Positions 45,571-53,347 of a stretch of DNA of 64,000 bases are shown here, one piece after another. A program made the translations under genes and the position numbers. The notes beneath the pieces were generated by a model. That model searched no databases, had not been told where the DNA came from, and was given only the letters and a program-made list of their open reading frames with translations. This DNA is from Pedobacter sp. N36a (GTDB lineage Bacteria > Bacteroidota > Bacteroidia > Sphingobacteriales > Sphingobacteriaceae): positions 1 to 64,000 of the forward strand of contig NZ_JACSZW010000013.1 in NCBI RefSeq assembly GCF_014472395.1, written 5' to 3'. Within the stretch, counting starts at the first letter, position 1; every line of letters starts with the position of its first letter.

Positions 45571-46812
45571 ATGTCTAAGGTTTTAATCATTGGTGCGGGC
45601 ATAATGGGGCTCAGCACCGCATATTATTTACATAAAAAAGGCTACGAGGTCACCATCATCAATAAAGGAGAAATCAGGGATTCCTGCTCATTGGGCAATG
45701 CCGGCATGATTGTTCCCAGCCATTTTGTGCCTTTGGCCTCACCGGGAATGATCACTCAGGGGATCAGGTGGATGTTTGACGCGAAAAGTCCGTTTTATGT
45801 GCGCCCTTCCTTGAATATGGATCTCCTGAAATGGGGGATCAAATTCATGAGAAATGCGAACCAAAAGCAAGTGTCAAAAGCAGCAGTTCCATTAAGAGAC
45901 CTTTCATTACTCAGCAAAAAACTATACGAAGAACTCGCTACAGCAGAAAACTTTAAGTTCGAGATGAGTAACCATGGGATTCTGGCCTTTTATAAAACGG
46001 AAAAAGCAGCGGAAGAAGAGGCACATCTTGCAGCAAAAGGCAATGAATTAGGACTGGATATGGCCCTGCTGGATGCCGCCGCCTGTAAAGCCCTGCAGCC
46101 GAAACTGGATCTTGATGTACTTGGCGCCGTTCATTACCGTTGTGACTCCCATTTATATCCGGGCAAGCTCATTGCTGCACTAACCAGGTACCTGGAAAAG
46201 AATGGTGTCGAAATTCGTAAGGGAGAAGAAGTACAGGAACTTCAGAAAAAAGGCGGCAAAATCATCGCAGTACGCACTGAAAAAGGACTTTTGGAAGCAG
46301 ACCATTACGTGCTGGCTACCGGCTCCTGGTCGCCGGCAATTGCAAAAACTGCTGGATTGGACATTTCCATTATGCCCGGAAAAGGCTATTCCTTTATGGA
46401 GCCGGAAATCGAAGAAAGGATGACCATTCCAGCATTGCTCTGTGAAGCAAGAGTGGCCATTACGCCAATGGACGGGGGATTGAGATTTGGCGGCACGATG
46501 GAACTGGATAAAATCAACCAAAGGGTGGATATGAAAAGGGTAAAGGGAATTGTAGAATCCGTTCCCAAATATTTTCCGGATTTAAATCCTTTATTGCCAA
46601 AAGCAGAACACATATGGTTCGGATTCAGACCTTCTTCACCAGATGGTTTACCTTATATTGGCAGAACTAAAAAGCTGACTAACCTGATTGTGGCTACCGG
46701 ACATGGAATGATGGGCCTGAGTTTAGGACCTGCAACCGGCTTTCTGGTGAGCCAGCTGATCGCAGAACAACCTCCTGAAATGGATATTGCGATTTTTTCT
46801 CCTGATCGATAG
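45571..46812 (+). CDS. FAD-dependent D-amino-acid oxidoreductase (DadA-like), probable D-hydroxyproline oxidase
   Basis: A 413-residue flavoprotein of the DAO/DadA family. The N-terminal dinucleotide motif is GAGIMG (residues 8-13), and the C-terminal FAD-contact region is LIVATGHGMMGLSLGPATG. The central part has FGGTMELD and RPSSPDGLPYIGRT, common to D-amino-acid dehydrogenases. In this cluster it should oxidise cis-4-hydroxy-D-proline to the pyrroline that the DapA-like lyase deaminates. It is soluble by sequence but may associate with the membrane to pass on electrons. A 60-base gap separates it from the epimerase gene. Confidence 0.88.
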   Translation: MSKVLIIGAGIMGLSTAYYLHKKGYEVTIINKGEIRDSCSLGNAGMIVPSHFVPLASPGMITQGIRWMFDAKSPFYVRPSLNMDLLKWGIKFMRNANQKQVSKAAVPLRDLSLLSKKLYEELATAENFKFEMSNHGILAFYKTEKAAEEEAHLAAKGNELGLDMALLDAAACKALQPKLDLDVLGAVHYRCDSHLYPGKLIAALTRYLEKNGVEIRKGEEVQELQKKGGKIIAVRTEKGLLEADHYVLATGSWSPAIAKTAGLDISIMPGKGYSFMEPEIEERMTIPALLCEARVAITPMDGGLRFGGTMELDKINQRVDMKRVKGIVESVPKYFPDLNPLLPKAEHIWFGFRPSSPDGLPYIGRTKKLTNLIVATGHGMMGLSLGPATGFLVSQLIAEQPPEMDIAIFSPDR

Positions 46813-46931
46813 TGGGTTGGTGTGCTGTTTAGTCAAAATATATAGCAGGATATTAACCGAAAAGTTTCTGCCCTTTGTATTAAGGGTGAATATTGGTAGC
46901 TTTAATTGCCAGACCAACCAAAATATAAGCT

Positions 46932-47834
46932 ATGAAGGTATTGCCATTCACCATTCTTGTTCCGGACGACAAGAGTGTGATTTCGGAAATGATTGCCCAG
47001 CCTCATTTTTATCCCCATTTTCACCGCCATGATGAATGGCAGGTGACCTGGATACAGAAAGGAGAAGGGACCTTACTGGCTGGAAATGATCTCCATGCTT
47101 TTCAATCCGGAGATATTTTTGTGATCGGGGCAAAACTGCCGCACCTTTTTAAGAGTAACCCAGAATATTTCCTGCCTGATAGCCAAATCGAAATCAAGGC
47201 ACTTTCCCTATACTTCAATCCGGCAGGATTAATGGCACCTTTGTTTAACCTGCCGGAGATGAAGCTCAGTACCGCTTTCCTTACTAAAATGAGGCATGGC
47301 TTTAAAGTTCCAAAAGCGATGAAAAATGAGTTTTACTCGAGAATTATAGACATCCACAATGCAGGCGGATCGAATCGGCTGCATCATTTCCTGGAATTCT
47401 TAGACCGCTTAAATGCAAGCAGCGAAACAGCAGCATCACTCTGTTCCAATCTTTATTCCCCTGATTTTTCGGAATCTGAAGGCATGCGCCTGAGCAAAAT
47501 CATCAATTTTATTACGCTGAATTACAACCATCAGATTTCCCTGGAAGATGTAGCAGATTCCGCATGTATGACCAGACAAGGATTCTGTCGCTATTTTAAA
47601 AAGCATACTGGGCATACCTTTGTTTCTTTCTTAAACGAAGTAAGGGTAAACGATGCCTGTAAAAGTCTGGTGCTGGGGGAAAGCTCGGAAAGTATTTCCG
47701 GAGTCGCATTTAGAGTGGGCTTCAATAGCATTACTAATTTCAACCGGGTATTTAAACAGGTGATCGGGCAAACCCCTCGTGATTATGTGGACCGATACCG
47801 ACAAATCAGCCGTGTGAACTATGCGGGCGCATAA
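46932..47834 (+). CDS. AraC-family regulator of the hydroxyproline cluster
   Basis: A 300-residue transcription factor with an N-terminal cupin-like sensor domain (~1-150; FYPHFHRHDEWQVTWI, with an HxHxxxE-type pattern) and a C-terminal double HTH (~195-295; ISLEDVADSACMTRQGFCRYFKKHTGHTF, then VAFRVGFNSITNFNRVFKQVIGQTPRDY). AraC regulators with this layout sense a small metabolite and activate adjacent genes. Its co-orientation with the four catabolic genes and the 119-base gap suggest that it controls them and may have its own promoter. The ligand is probably a pathway compound, which is inference. Confidence 0.9.
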   Translation: MKVLPFTILVPDDKSVISEMIAQPHFYPHFHRHDEWQVTWIQKGEGTLLAGNDLHAFQSGDIFVIGAKLPHLFKSNPEYFLPDSQIEIKALSLYFNPAGLMAPLFNLPEMKLSTAFLTKMRHGFKVPKAMKNEFYSRIIDIHNAGGSNRLHHFLEFLDRLNASSETAASLCSNLYSPDFSESEGMRLSKIINFITLNYNHQISLEDVADSACMTRQGFCRYFKKHTGHTFVSFLNEVRVNDACKSLVLGESSESISGVAFRVGFNSITNFNRVFKQVIGQTPRDYVDRYRQISRVNYAGA

Positions 47835-47975
47835 AAACTATAATAGGTTTTTACCGCGTTGGGTAAACAGATGCCAAATTTCACACCATTAGCAGTCGCT
47901 TCTTTTCCGATGGCGCTAGTCGCCTTTTAAGTCATTAGGAGGAGAAAGATAGGATAAAAAAATTTGTATTTCATT

Positions 47976-48006
47976 TTTGTTGGGGAGCTTACAAATCTTA
48001 CGTTTG
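47976..48006 (+). promoter_or_regulatory. Bacteroidota sigma-A promoter (TTTG-N19-TAnnTTTG)
   Basis: A -33 TTTG at 47976-47979 and a -7 TACGTTTG at 47999-48006 are separated by exactly 19 bases, the full Bacteroidota consensus. The -7 element runs into the first operator, so a bound repressor would cover the transcription start. Confidence 0.75.
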
Positions 48007-48062
48007 GCAACTTTGTTGCATTTATCTTGTTTGTTATGAAATAATAATGCAACTTTGATGCA
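48006..48062 (+). promoter_or_regulatory. Two tandem near-palindromic operators, likely for a Fur/Zur-type metalloregulator
   Basis: Operator 1 (48006-48020) is GGCAACTTTGTTGCA and operator 2 (48048-48062) is TGCAACTTTGATGCA. Both approach the perfect 6-3-6 inverted repeat TGCAAC-TTT-GTTGCA with one mismatch each. Their centres are 42 bases apart, four helical turns, so both face the same side of the DNA. Operator 1 overlaps the -7 element; operator 2 ends three bases before the GTG start of the next gene. The downstream metal-uptake-like genes suggest a zinc or iron regulator; which one is inference. Confidence 0.65.
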
Positions 48063-48065
48063 GTT

Positions 48066-48431
48066 GTGAGAAGAAGCAAAAAACAAATACAGTTCAGATT
48101 AAAGCAGGGGGTATCCTTACTGATGGTCTTGCTGTTTTTATGTATTGCTGCTGCTCCGATTTTACACGAACATACGGCAGTTGATAGTCGTCATCAAGAA
48201 AATAACAATCCAGAGCCAAATAGCAGACAAGAACAATTACAGCTTTCAGATAAATGCTCCGTTTGCGATTATTACCACCATATCCAGGGTAAGCAAATAT
48301 TCTCCCATTACCTTATGGAGTTACCTTCGGTGTTTTCAAAATTAATCAGCACCATTCCGCATCGCTTCACCAGGAACTATAAAATCACAGTTCAGGGTTT
48401 TACCAATAAGGGACCACCCCAAACGGCCTAA
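48066..48431 (+). CDS. Small His/Cys-rich membrane-anchored protein at the metal-uptake locus
   Basis: A 121-residue protein with one hydrophobic segment (~residues 15-32, VSLLMVLLFLCIAAAPIL), acting as anchor or signal peptide. The mature region has an HEH site, SRHQENN and a CSVCDYYHH motif whose two Cys and paired His could bind metal. Start is the GTG at 48066, three bases after operator 2. A large gap-free reading frame follows and the TonB-dependent receptor begins 127 bases later. It may be a periplasmic metal-binding partner. No named family recognised. Confidence 0.65.
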   Translation: MRRSKKQIQFRLKQGVSLLMVLLFLCIAAAPILHEHTAVDSRHQENNNPEPNSRQEQLQLSDKCSVCDYYHHIQGKQIFSHYLMELPSVFSKLISTIPHRFTRNYKITVQGFTNKGPPQTA

Positions 48432-48558
48432 TTTTCTGGCCGCTTTCTAGCGGTCATTTGCGATCTAAATTATTCTTAATCCGGATGATGAGTTTTTGCA
48501 GACCTATTTAAGGTCCCTAAGTTTCTGCGCATCCCTTTTTTCCAACATTTTCAATTCC

Positions 48559-50802
48559 ATGAAGAAATTCTACAGGTTATTCCTATGCTTTTTAATTTGC
48601 AGTGTCCCGATTTTCATTTGCAGCCCTGCGGTTTTTGGACAAAGCCATCAGACTGTTCAAGATACTACGTTAAAGCCTCAAAAAAAAGCTCCAAAACAGC
48701 TGAAAGAAGTTATCATTAAAGACCGCCGGCAACAGCTGCGCAAGGAAGAAGAAGCTTTAAATATAGAAATTGTGAACAGCGGTTTTATACAGCGCAACCT
48801 GGGTGGAAGTTTAATGAAATCCCTGGAGCGTTTGCCGGGAATTAAAACCATCGGCATTGGTTCTGGTCAGTCTAAACCACTTATCCGCGGACTAGGTTTT
48901 AATCGGGTATTGGTAGTTGATCAGGGATTGAAACATGAAGGACAGCAATGGGGGGCCGATCATGGATTGGAGATCGATCAGTTTGCGCTTGGCGAAGTGG
49001 AATTGATTAAAGGGGCTGCCTCATTTAGGTATGGCTCTGATGCAATTGCCGGAGTAATAGACCTTAAACCCCAAAGCATCCCCGCTAAAAATTCATTGGG
49101 CGGATCGGTAAATGTTCTGGGCAAAAGTAACAATAAGCTGTACGGCAGCTCCGTAAACCTCAACGGACGTCAGGAAAATTGGTTTTTTGATGCCCGGCTT
49201 ACTTACCAGAATTATGGAGATTACCGCGTGCCCATCGATACAATCTTCGTTTATGATTATGCAGTAAAATTGCAGGACAGACAATTGCGCAATACCGCAG
49301 GCAGAGAAACGGCTATACACTATACGACTGGATATATTGGCCAGCGTTTCAAATCCCTGGTTTACCTTAGTAATGTATACAGCAAAAGCGGGTTTTTCGC
49401 CAATGCACATGGCTTGGAGCCGAGAAATGTAGACGAAGAAATGCACGATGCCTCCAGCAGGGATATCCAAATGCCCAGTCAGGAGGTGAACCATTTTAAG
49501 CTGATCAACAGGACAGAATACCGGGTCAATGCACATCAGTTTTTCTTAGATCTGGGTTATCAGCGCAACTTCCGACAAGAGTTTAGCCAGTATGTGAACC
49601 ATGGTTTTATGCCGCCAGTATATCCCGATACGATGTCGATTGCTCCGAATCTGGAACGGGAGTTTGACAAACAGGTATATAGTTTCAATTTAAGGGATAA
49701 GCTGTTATTTGGGAAACATGAATTCACGACTGGGCTCAGTGCGGAATATCAGCAAAACACCATCAACGGCTGGACTTTTTTAGTGCCTTCTTTTAAGCAG
49801 GTTTCGGCAGGGATTTTTGCGTACGATAAGTATAGAATAAATGATGATTTCTTGCTTCATGGCGCTTTAAGGTATGATTTTAGCCATCTCCATATGTTCA
49901 AATATACAGATTGGTTTGCCTCGAAGCGTACCGCTAACGCGCCTGCTGCCTTTGAAAAACTGGTACGTTCGGAAGACCTGAGCCGGACATTTCACAGCCT
50001 GGTTTGGTCGGCCGGATTGAATTATAACCTGGAGCAATTTTCCTTGAAAGCCAATGTGGGTAAAAGTTTCCGGATGCCAATTGCAAAGGAACTCGGCGCT
50101 AATGGGGTGAATTACCATTATTTCAGTTTTGAAAAGGGAGATCCTAGGCTCGATGCTGAACATTCTTATCAGGCAGATTTAAGTCTGGGCTGGACGGCTG
50201 ATAAATGGTCAGTATTGCTCAGCCCATTTTACAATTATTTCCCGAATTACATTTACTTAAATCCGACGTCCAGACACGACGATTATTACGGTGCGGGGAA
50301 TCAGGTTTTCCAATATGCGCAGAGTAAAGTGCTTCGTTATGGGGGAGAGCTGCAGCTCAAATTGAAACTTCTGAAAACCCTGACTACTTCTTTTTCTGGA
50401 GAATATTTATACGCACGGCAATTGTCGGGGGACAAGAAAGGGTACACGCTTCCATTTTCTCCTCCTGCCTCGGCATTGTTTAACCTGAGCTGGTCGCCAG
50501 TGCTTAACGAACACTTCCAAAAGACTTATTTTTCTATAGACTACAGGCTGACTTCCAGTCAGCATAACATTGTTCCGCCAGAAAAGAAAACACCAGGATA
50601 TGGTTTGATTGACCTGCAGATCGGAACGGAATTGTGGTTCCAAAAGCAACCTGTATTGGTCAGTCTGCAAGCACAGAATCTGATGAATACACGCTACCTG
50701 AACCACACCAGTTTTTACCGCTTAATCGGTCTTCCGGAATCCGGCAGGAACCTTATTATCTCTATAAAACTCCCTTTTAATATTCCATTTCACAAATCAT
50801 AA
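48559..50802 (+). CDS. TonB-dependent receptor, probable metal (zinc-type) transporter
   Basis: A 747-residue outer-membrane receptor with signal peptide (MKKFYRLFLCFLICSVPIFI), a TonB box/plug (~50-180) containing LPGIKTIGIGSGQSKPLIRG, then GADHGLEIDQFALGEVELIKGAA, then a 22-strand-type barrel. The plug phrase around GADHGLEID, the His-containing loops (AHGLEPRN, HDASSRD, YVNHGFMPP) and moderate size fit ZnuD-like receptors that import zinc; substrate is inferred. I start at the ATG at 48559; a TTG 21 codons upstream gives a longer frame. No carboxypeptidase-like domain or SusD partner is present. Confidence 0.82.
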   Translation: MKKFYRLFLCFLICSVPIFICSPAVFGQSHQTVQDTTLKPQKKAPKQLKEVIIKDRRQQLRKEEEALNIEIVNSGFIQRNLGGSLMKSLERLPGIKTIGIGSGQSKPLIRGLGFNRVLVVDQGLKHEGQQWGADHGLEIDQFALGEVELIKGAASFRYGSDAIAGVIDLKPQSIPAKNSLGGSVNVLGKSNNKLYGSSVNLNGRQENWFFDARLTYQNYGDYRVPIDTIFVYDYAVKLQDRQLRNTAGRETAIHYTTGYIGQRFKSLVYLSNVYSKSGFFANAHGLEPRNVDEEMHDASSRDIQMPSQEVNHFKLINRTEYRVNAHQFFLDLGYQRNFRQEFSQYVNHGFMPPVYPDTMSIAPNLEREFDKQVYSFNLRDKLLFGKHEFTTGLSAEYQQNTINGWTFLVPSFKQVSAGIFAYDKYRINDDFLLHGALRYDFSHLHMFKYTDWFASKRTANAPAAFEKLVRSEDLSRTFHSLVWSAGLNYNLEQFSLKANVGKSFRMPIAKELGANGVNYHYFSFEKGDPRLDAEHSYQADLSLGWTADKWSVLLSPFYNYFPNYIYLNPTSRHDDYYGAGNQVFQYAQSKVLRYGGELQLKLKLLKTLTTSFSGEYLYARQLSGDKKGYTLPFSPPASALFNLSWSPVLNEHFQKTYFSIDYRLTSSQHNIVPPEKKTPGYGLIDLQIGTELWFQKQPVLVSLQAQNLMNTRYLNHTSFYRLIGLPESGRNLIISIKLPFNIPFHKS

Positions 50803-50852
50803 ACCAATAAATGTACACTTACAAAAGGTTAAACACCGGCAAATTATTAAAC

Positions 50853-51389
50853 ATGAAAACAACTAAAATGATGGCCATGCTGCTTTTCTTTTTCATAGCT
50901 TTTTCGGCATGTAAAAAGGAGAAGGAGCGGATAGAACTGGCCAAACCGACTGCCGATAATATAGAGATCGGTACTGCGAACAATAAACAAGCGCTAAGGG
51001 GAAGAGATTTCCATTTTAATGCAGCTGTAATTGCGGCGAGTAAAATAAAGGCGGTACAGCTTAGAATCCTGCAGAAAAGTACGGAAAAGTATAGCAATAC
51101 CTGGAAACTGGAGTTCGACTGGCAAGAATACATCGGCACAAAAAACACGAATGTGCACCAGCATTTTACGGTGCCTGCGGAAGCACCTGAAGGAAAGTAT
51201 GATTTCTTGTTTATTGTACAGGATGAAAACGGTACAAAGCTAGAAATCAAGGAAGAAATTACCATTACCGATCCTACAAATATGCCCGTAGATCCTGTCA
51301 TTGGCCGCGATATGATCTCCCGCAATGAGACCATGCTCAGCCAATCAGCGGACAAAAGTCATGGGCATCCGGGAAGTATAACCTGGTGA
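50853..51389 (+). CDS. DUF4625-type lipoprotein, C-terminus possibly frameshifted
   Basis: A 178-residue lipoprotein with lipobox FFIAFSAC (Cys ~19), followed by KKEKER. The domain (~25-150) is DUF4625-like: DFHFNAAVIAASKIKAVQL, HQHFTVPAEAPEGKYDFLF and IVQDENGTKLEIKEE. It ends abruptly as SADKSHGHPGSITW. In another frame, beginning around 51374, the sequence continues as KYNLVILYKNTTYNRSVYKV and ends IPITIDYK at 51459, which looks like the lost C-terminus, so a one-base frameshift near 51374 is plausible. I use the ATG at 50853; an ATG at 50811 gives a longer N-terminus. Confidence 0.65.
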   Translation: MKTTKMMAMLLFFFIAFSACKKEKERIELAKPTADNIEIGTANNKQALRGRDFHFNAAVIAASKIKAVQLRILQKSTEKYSNTWKLEFDWQEYIGTKNTNVHQHFTVPAEAPEGKYDFLFIVQDENGTKLEIKEEITITDPTNMPVDPVIGRDMISRNETMLSQSADKSHGHPGSITW

Positions 51390-51462
51390 TTTTGTATAAA
51401 AATACGACCTATAACAGAAGTGTGTACAAGGTGATTCCAATCACCATAGATTATAAATAACG

Positions 51463-51951
51463 ATGAGGATAAATGTAAAGAAACTGAACCTGTTGGTTGG
51501 TGGTTTGTTTTTGGCTGCAGCGCTGAGCAATTGCAGTAAAGATAAGGCAGAGCCGATAGATACAACTTACCCGGAAATTAATACAGATAGTCCGACTGCA
51601 TTTCCAAAGCAGTGCGGTGTGCTGAAAAGAGGAGAGAAGTTCTCCTTTAAAGCACTGCTGAGCGATAATAAAGAACTAGGCTCAGTGAGTGTAGACATTC
51701 ATCATAATTTTGACCACCATACCCACAGTACAGAATTGCAAGAATGTGACATGGCACCGGTAAAGCAAGCGGTAAAGCCATTTTTACTGATTAAGAATAT
51801 CGCTATTCCAGCCGGACTGAAATCTTATGAGCTGAACACAGAGATTGATGTTCCTGCCGACATAGATCCAGGAGATTATCATTTTATGATCAGACTTACG
51901 GACAAGGAAGGCTGGCAGACGATCAAAGGACTGAGCATCAAAATTAATTAA
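51463..51951 (+). CDS. His-rich DUF4625 lipoprotein
   Basis: A 162-residue lipoprotein (lipobox AALSNC, Cys ~24, then SKDKAE). It belongs to the DUF4625 type: FSFKALLSDNKELGSVSVDI, PAGLKSYELNTEIDVPADIDPGDYHFMIRLTDKEGW. A His-rich loop, DIHHNFDHHTHSTELQECDM, offers five His and one Cys within 20 residues, suggesting metal binding next to the receptor. It lies two reading frames after the preceding DUF4625 gene and is followed by a strong terminator, making it the last gene of the metal operon. Surface-exposed location is likely. Confidence 0.8.
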   Translation: MRINVKKLNLLVGGLFLAAALSNCSKDKAEPIDTTYPEINTDSPTAFPKQCGVLKRGEKFSFKALLSDNKELGSVSVDIHHNFDHHTHSTELQECDMAPVKQAVKPFLLIKNIAIPAGLKSYELNTEIDVPADIDPGDYHFMIRLTDKEGWQTIKGLSIKIN

Positions 51952-51959
51952 TCATGGCT

Positions 51960-51999
51960 AAGAGGCCTTACCATATTCATCTGTAAGGCCTCTTTTTTT
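51960..51999 (+). terminator. Terminator of the metal-uptake operon
   Basis: A perfect 12-bp stem AAGAGGCCTTAC (51960-51971) with GTAAGGCCTCTT (51983-51994), followed by five more Ts, eight bases after the last gene. Confidence 0.85.
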
Positions 52000-52067
52000 A
52001 TACTTAAAGCAGTAAACAATTATCGCTATCCAGGCGATTTTATGTAAAGGACTTAGTTTAGTCATGT

Positions 52068-53258
52068 CTAACGATAGTTATTCCTTCTCCTAAACAGCAA
52101 ACAGCCCAAAGCAACGATCGTACAAGTCCACATCGTGAATACCATCGGGTAAGCAGTGTTATTATGGAGTAAACTTAAAACCGAAGTAATCAGGAAAGCC
52201 GATAAATAACTCAGTGAGCCGATCAGTGCTGATGCTGAACCTGAAAACGCAGGTAAGGAAGCCAGGTATAAAGCTGTTGTATTTGGTAAAATCAGACCCA
52301 GCATCGATAAGAATAGAAAAGTAAAGGTCAGGAGCACATAGAATGGGCCATTAAAGTAAATCACTAAGATCATCCCCAGTCCGGTAATCAGCTGAAAGAT
52401 CAAGGCATATTTTGTGATGACTTTGACTTCAAAATATTTCAGCAACCTCGTATTGATGATACCTGTGCAAATAATCCCTACGGCCAGCAAAGAAAAGATA
52501 AAACCAAATTGTTTCTCGCCGATGGAATAGATTTGAGTAAATACAAAAGGAGAACCGGTAATCATGGCAAAGGCAGCACTGTTACTTACCGCTCTCACTA
52601 AAGCATAATTGACAAAGGAAGGGCTTTTGATACATTGGCTGTAACCTTTTCGGATGCCTTTAAAATTTAGTTTCTTGATGACGGTACCGGGTTTTCCATC
52701 TGGCAGCACCGTTAAGCAACCCAATAAACCCATTCCTGAAAGCAGGGCCATAATCAAGAACAAGTACTTCCAGGTAGACTCATCAGAGAGCAGACCGCCA
52801 ACCATAGGGGCAAGAATGGGCGAAACCCCCATCAATATTTGTAGAAGTGTGAAGACATGTGCCGCGCGATTACCCTTATATAAATCATTGACCAATGCTC
52901 TGGAGATTACCTGACAGGCGCTTCCTGCCAAGCCCTGTAGGAATCGTAAGGCCAATAATAGGGGGAAAGAGCTGGTCAGCATACAAGCTACACTGCATAA
53001 AATGTAAACTGTCAAGCCTATTTTTAAGGGTAATTTTCTACCCCATATATCAGAAAGAGGACCAATAAACAACTGACCAAATGACATCCCGAATAGAAAC
53101 AGCGTTACTGTAGTTTCCATCCGCACCATTGGTACTTTAAAATACGAAGACATCACACTAAAAGCGGGTAAATACATGTCAATGGAAATAGATCCTATAG
53201 CCGTTAAAATACCTAGGGTGAGTGTAACGAGTACTGGGTGCAGATTGCGCTTTTGCAT
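52068..53258 (-). CDS. Bcr/CflA-type MFS multidrug efflux transporter
   Basis: A 396-residue major-facilitator protein with 12 transmembrane helices. The Bcr/CflA signature is present: SISIDMYLPAFSVM in helix 1 and GQLFIGPLSDIWGRKLPLKIG (motif A) after helix 2, followed by RFLQGLAGSACQVISRALVND (helix 4). These pumps expel drugs such as bicyclomycin or chloramphenicol by proton antiport; the exact substrate cannot be read. I use the ATG at 53258; a TTG nine codons upstream extends the frame. The gene is divergent from a MocR regulator with 89 bases between, which probably controls it. Confidence 0.92.
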   Translation of the reverse strand: MQKRNLHPVLVTLTLGILTAIGSISIDMYLPAFSVMSSYFKVPMVRMETTVTLFLFGMSFGQLFIGPLSDIWGRKLPLKIGLTVYILCSVACMLTSSFPLLLALRFLQGLAGSACQVISRALVNDLYKGNRAAHVFTLLQILMGVSPILAPMVGGLLSDESTWKYLFLIMALLSGMGLLGCLTVLPDGKPGTVIKKLNFKGIRKGYSQCIKSPSFVNYALVRAVSNSAAFAMITGSPFVFTQIYSIGEKQFGFIFSLLAVGIICTGIINTRLLKYFEVKVITKYALIFQLITGLGMILVIYFNGPFYVLLTFTFLFLSMLGLILPNTTALYLASLPAFSGSASALIGSLSYLSAFLITSVLSLLHNNTAYPMVFTMWTCTIVALGCLLFRRRNNYR

Positions 53259-53290
53259 GGTGAAATAGTCATTTGTATTCTGCAAAACTA

Positions 53291-53343
53291 AGCTTACATT
53301 GGTTCCGTAGAAAGAGCCATTATGTAAGTAATTTATGGAGCCA
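53291..53343. promoter_or_regulatory. Repeats in the MFS/MocR divergent promoter region
   Basis: CTTACAT (53293-53299) and ATGTAAG (53321-53327) form a 7-bp inverted repeat. GAGCCA occurs twice in the same direction (53314-53319 and 53338-53343), 24 bases apart, each followed by an ATG-containing step. MocR regulators often bind direct repeats about two helical turns apart, so these are candidate operators. Positions are read by eye. Confidence 0.35.
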
Positions 53344-53347
53344 CTTT

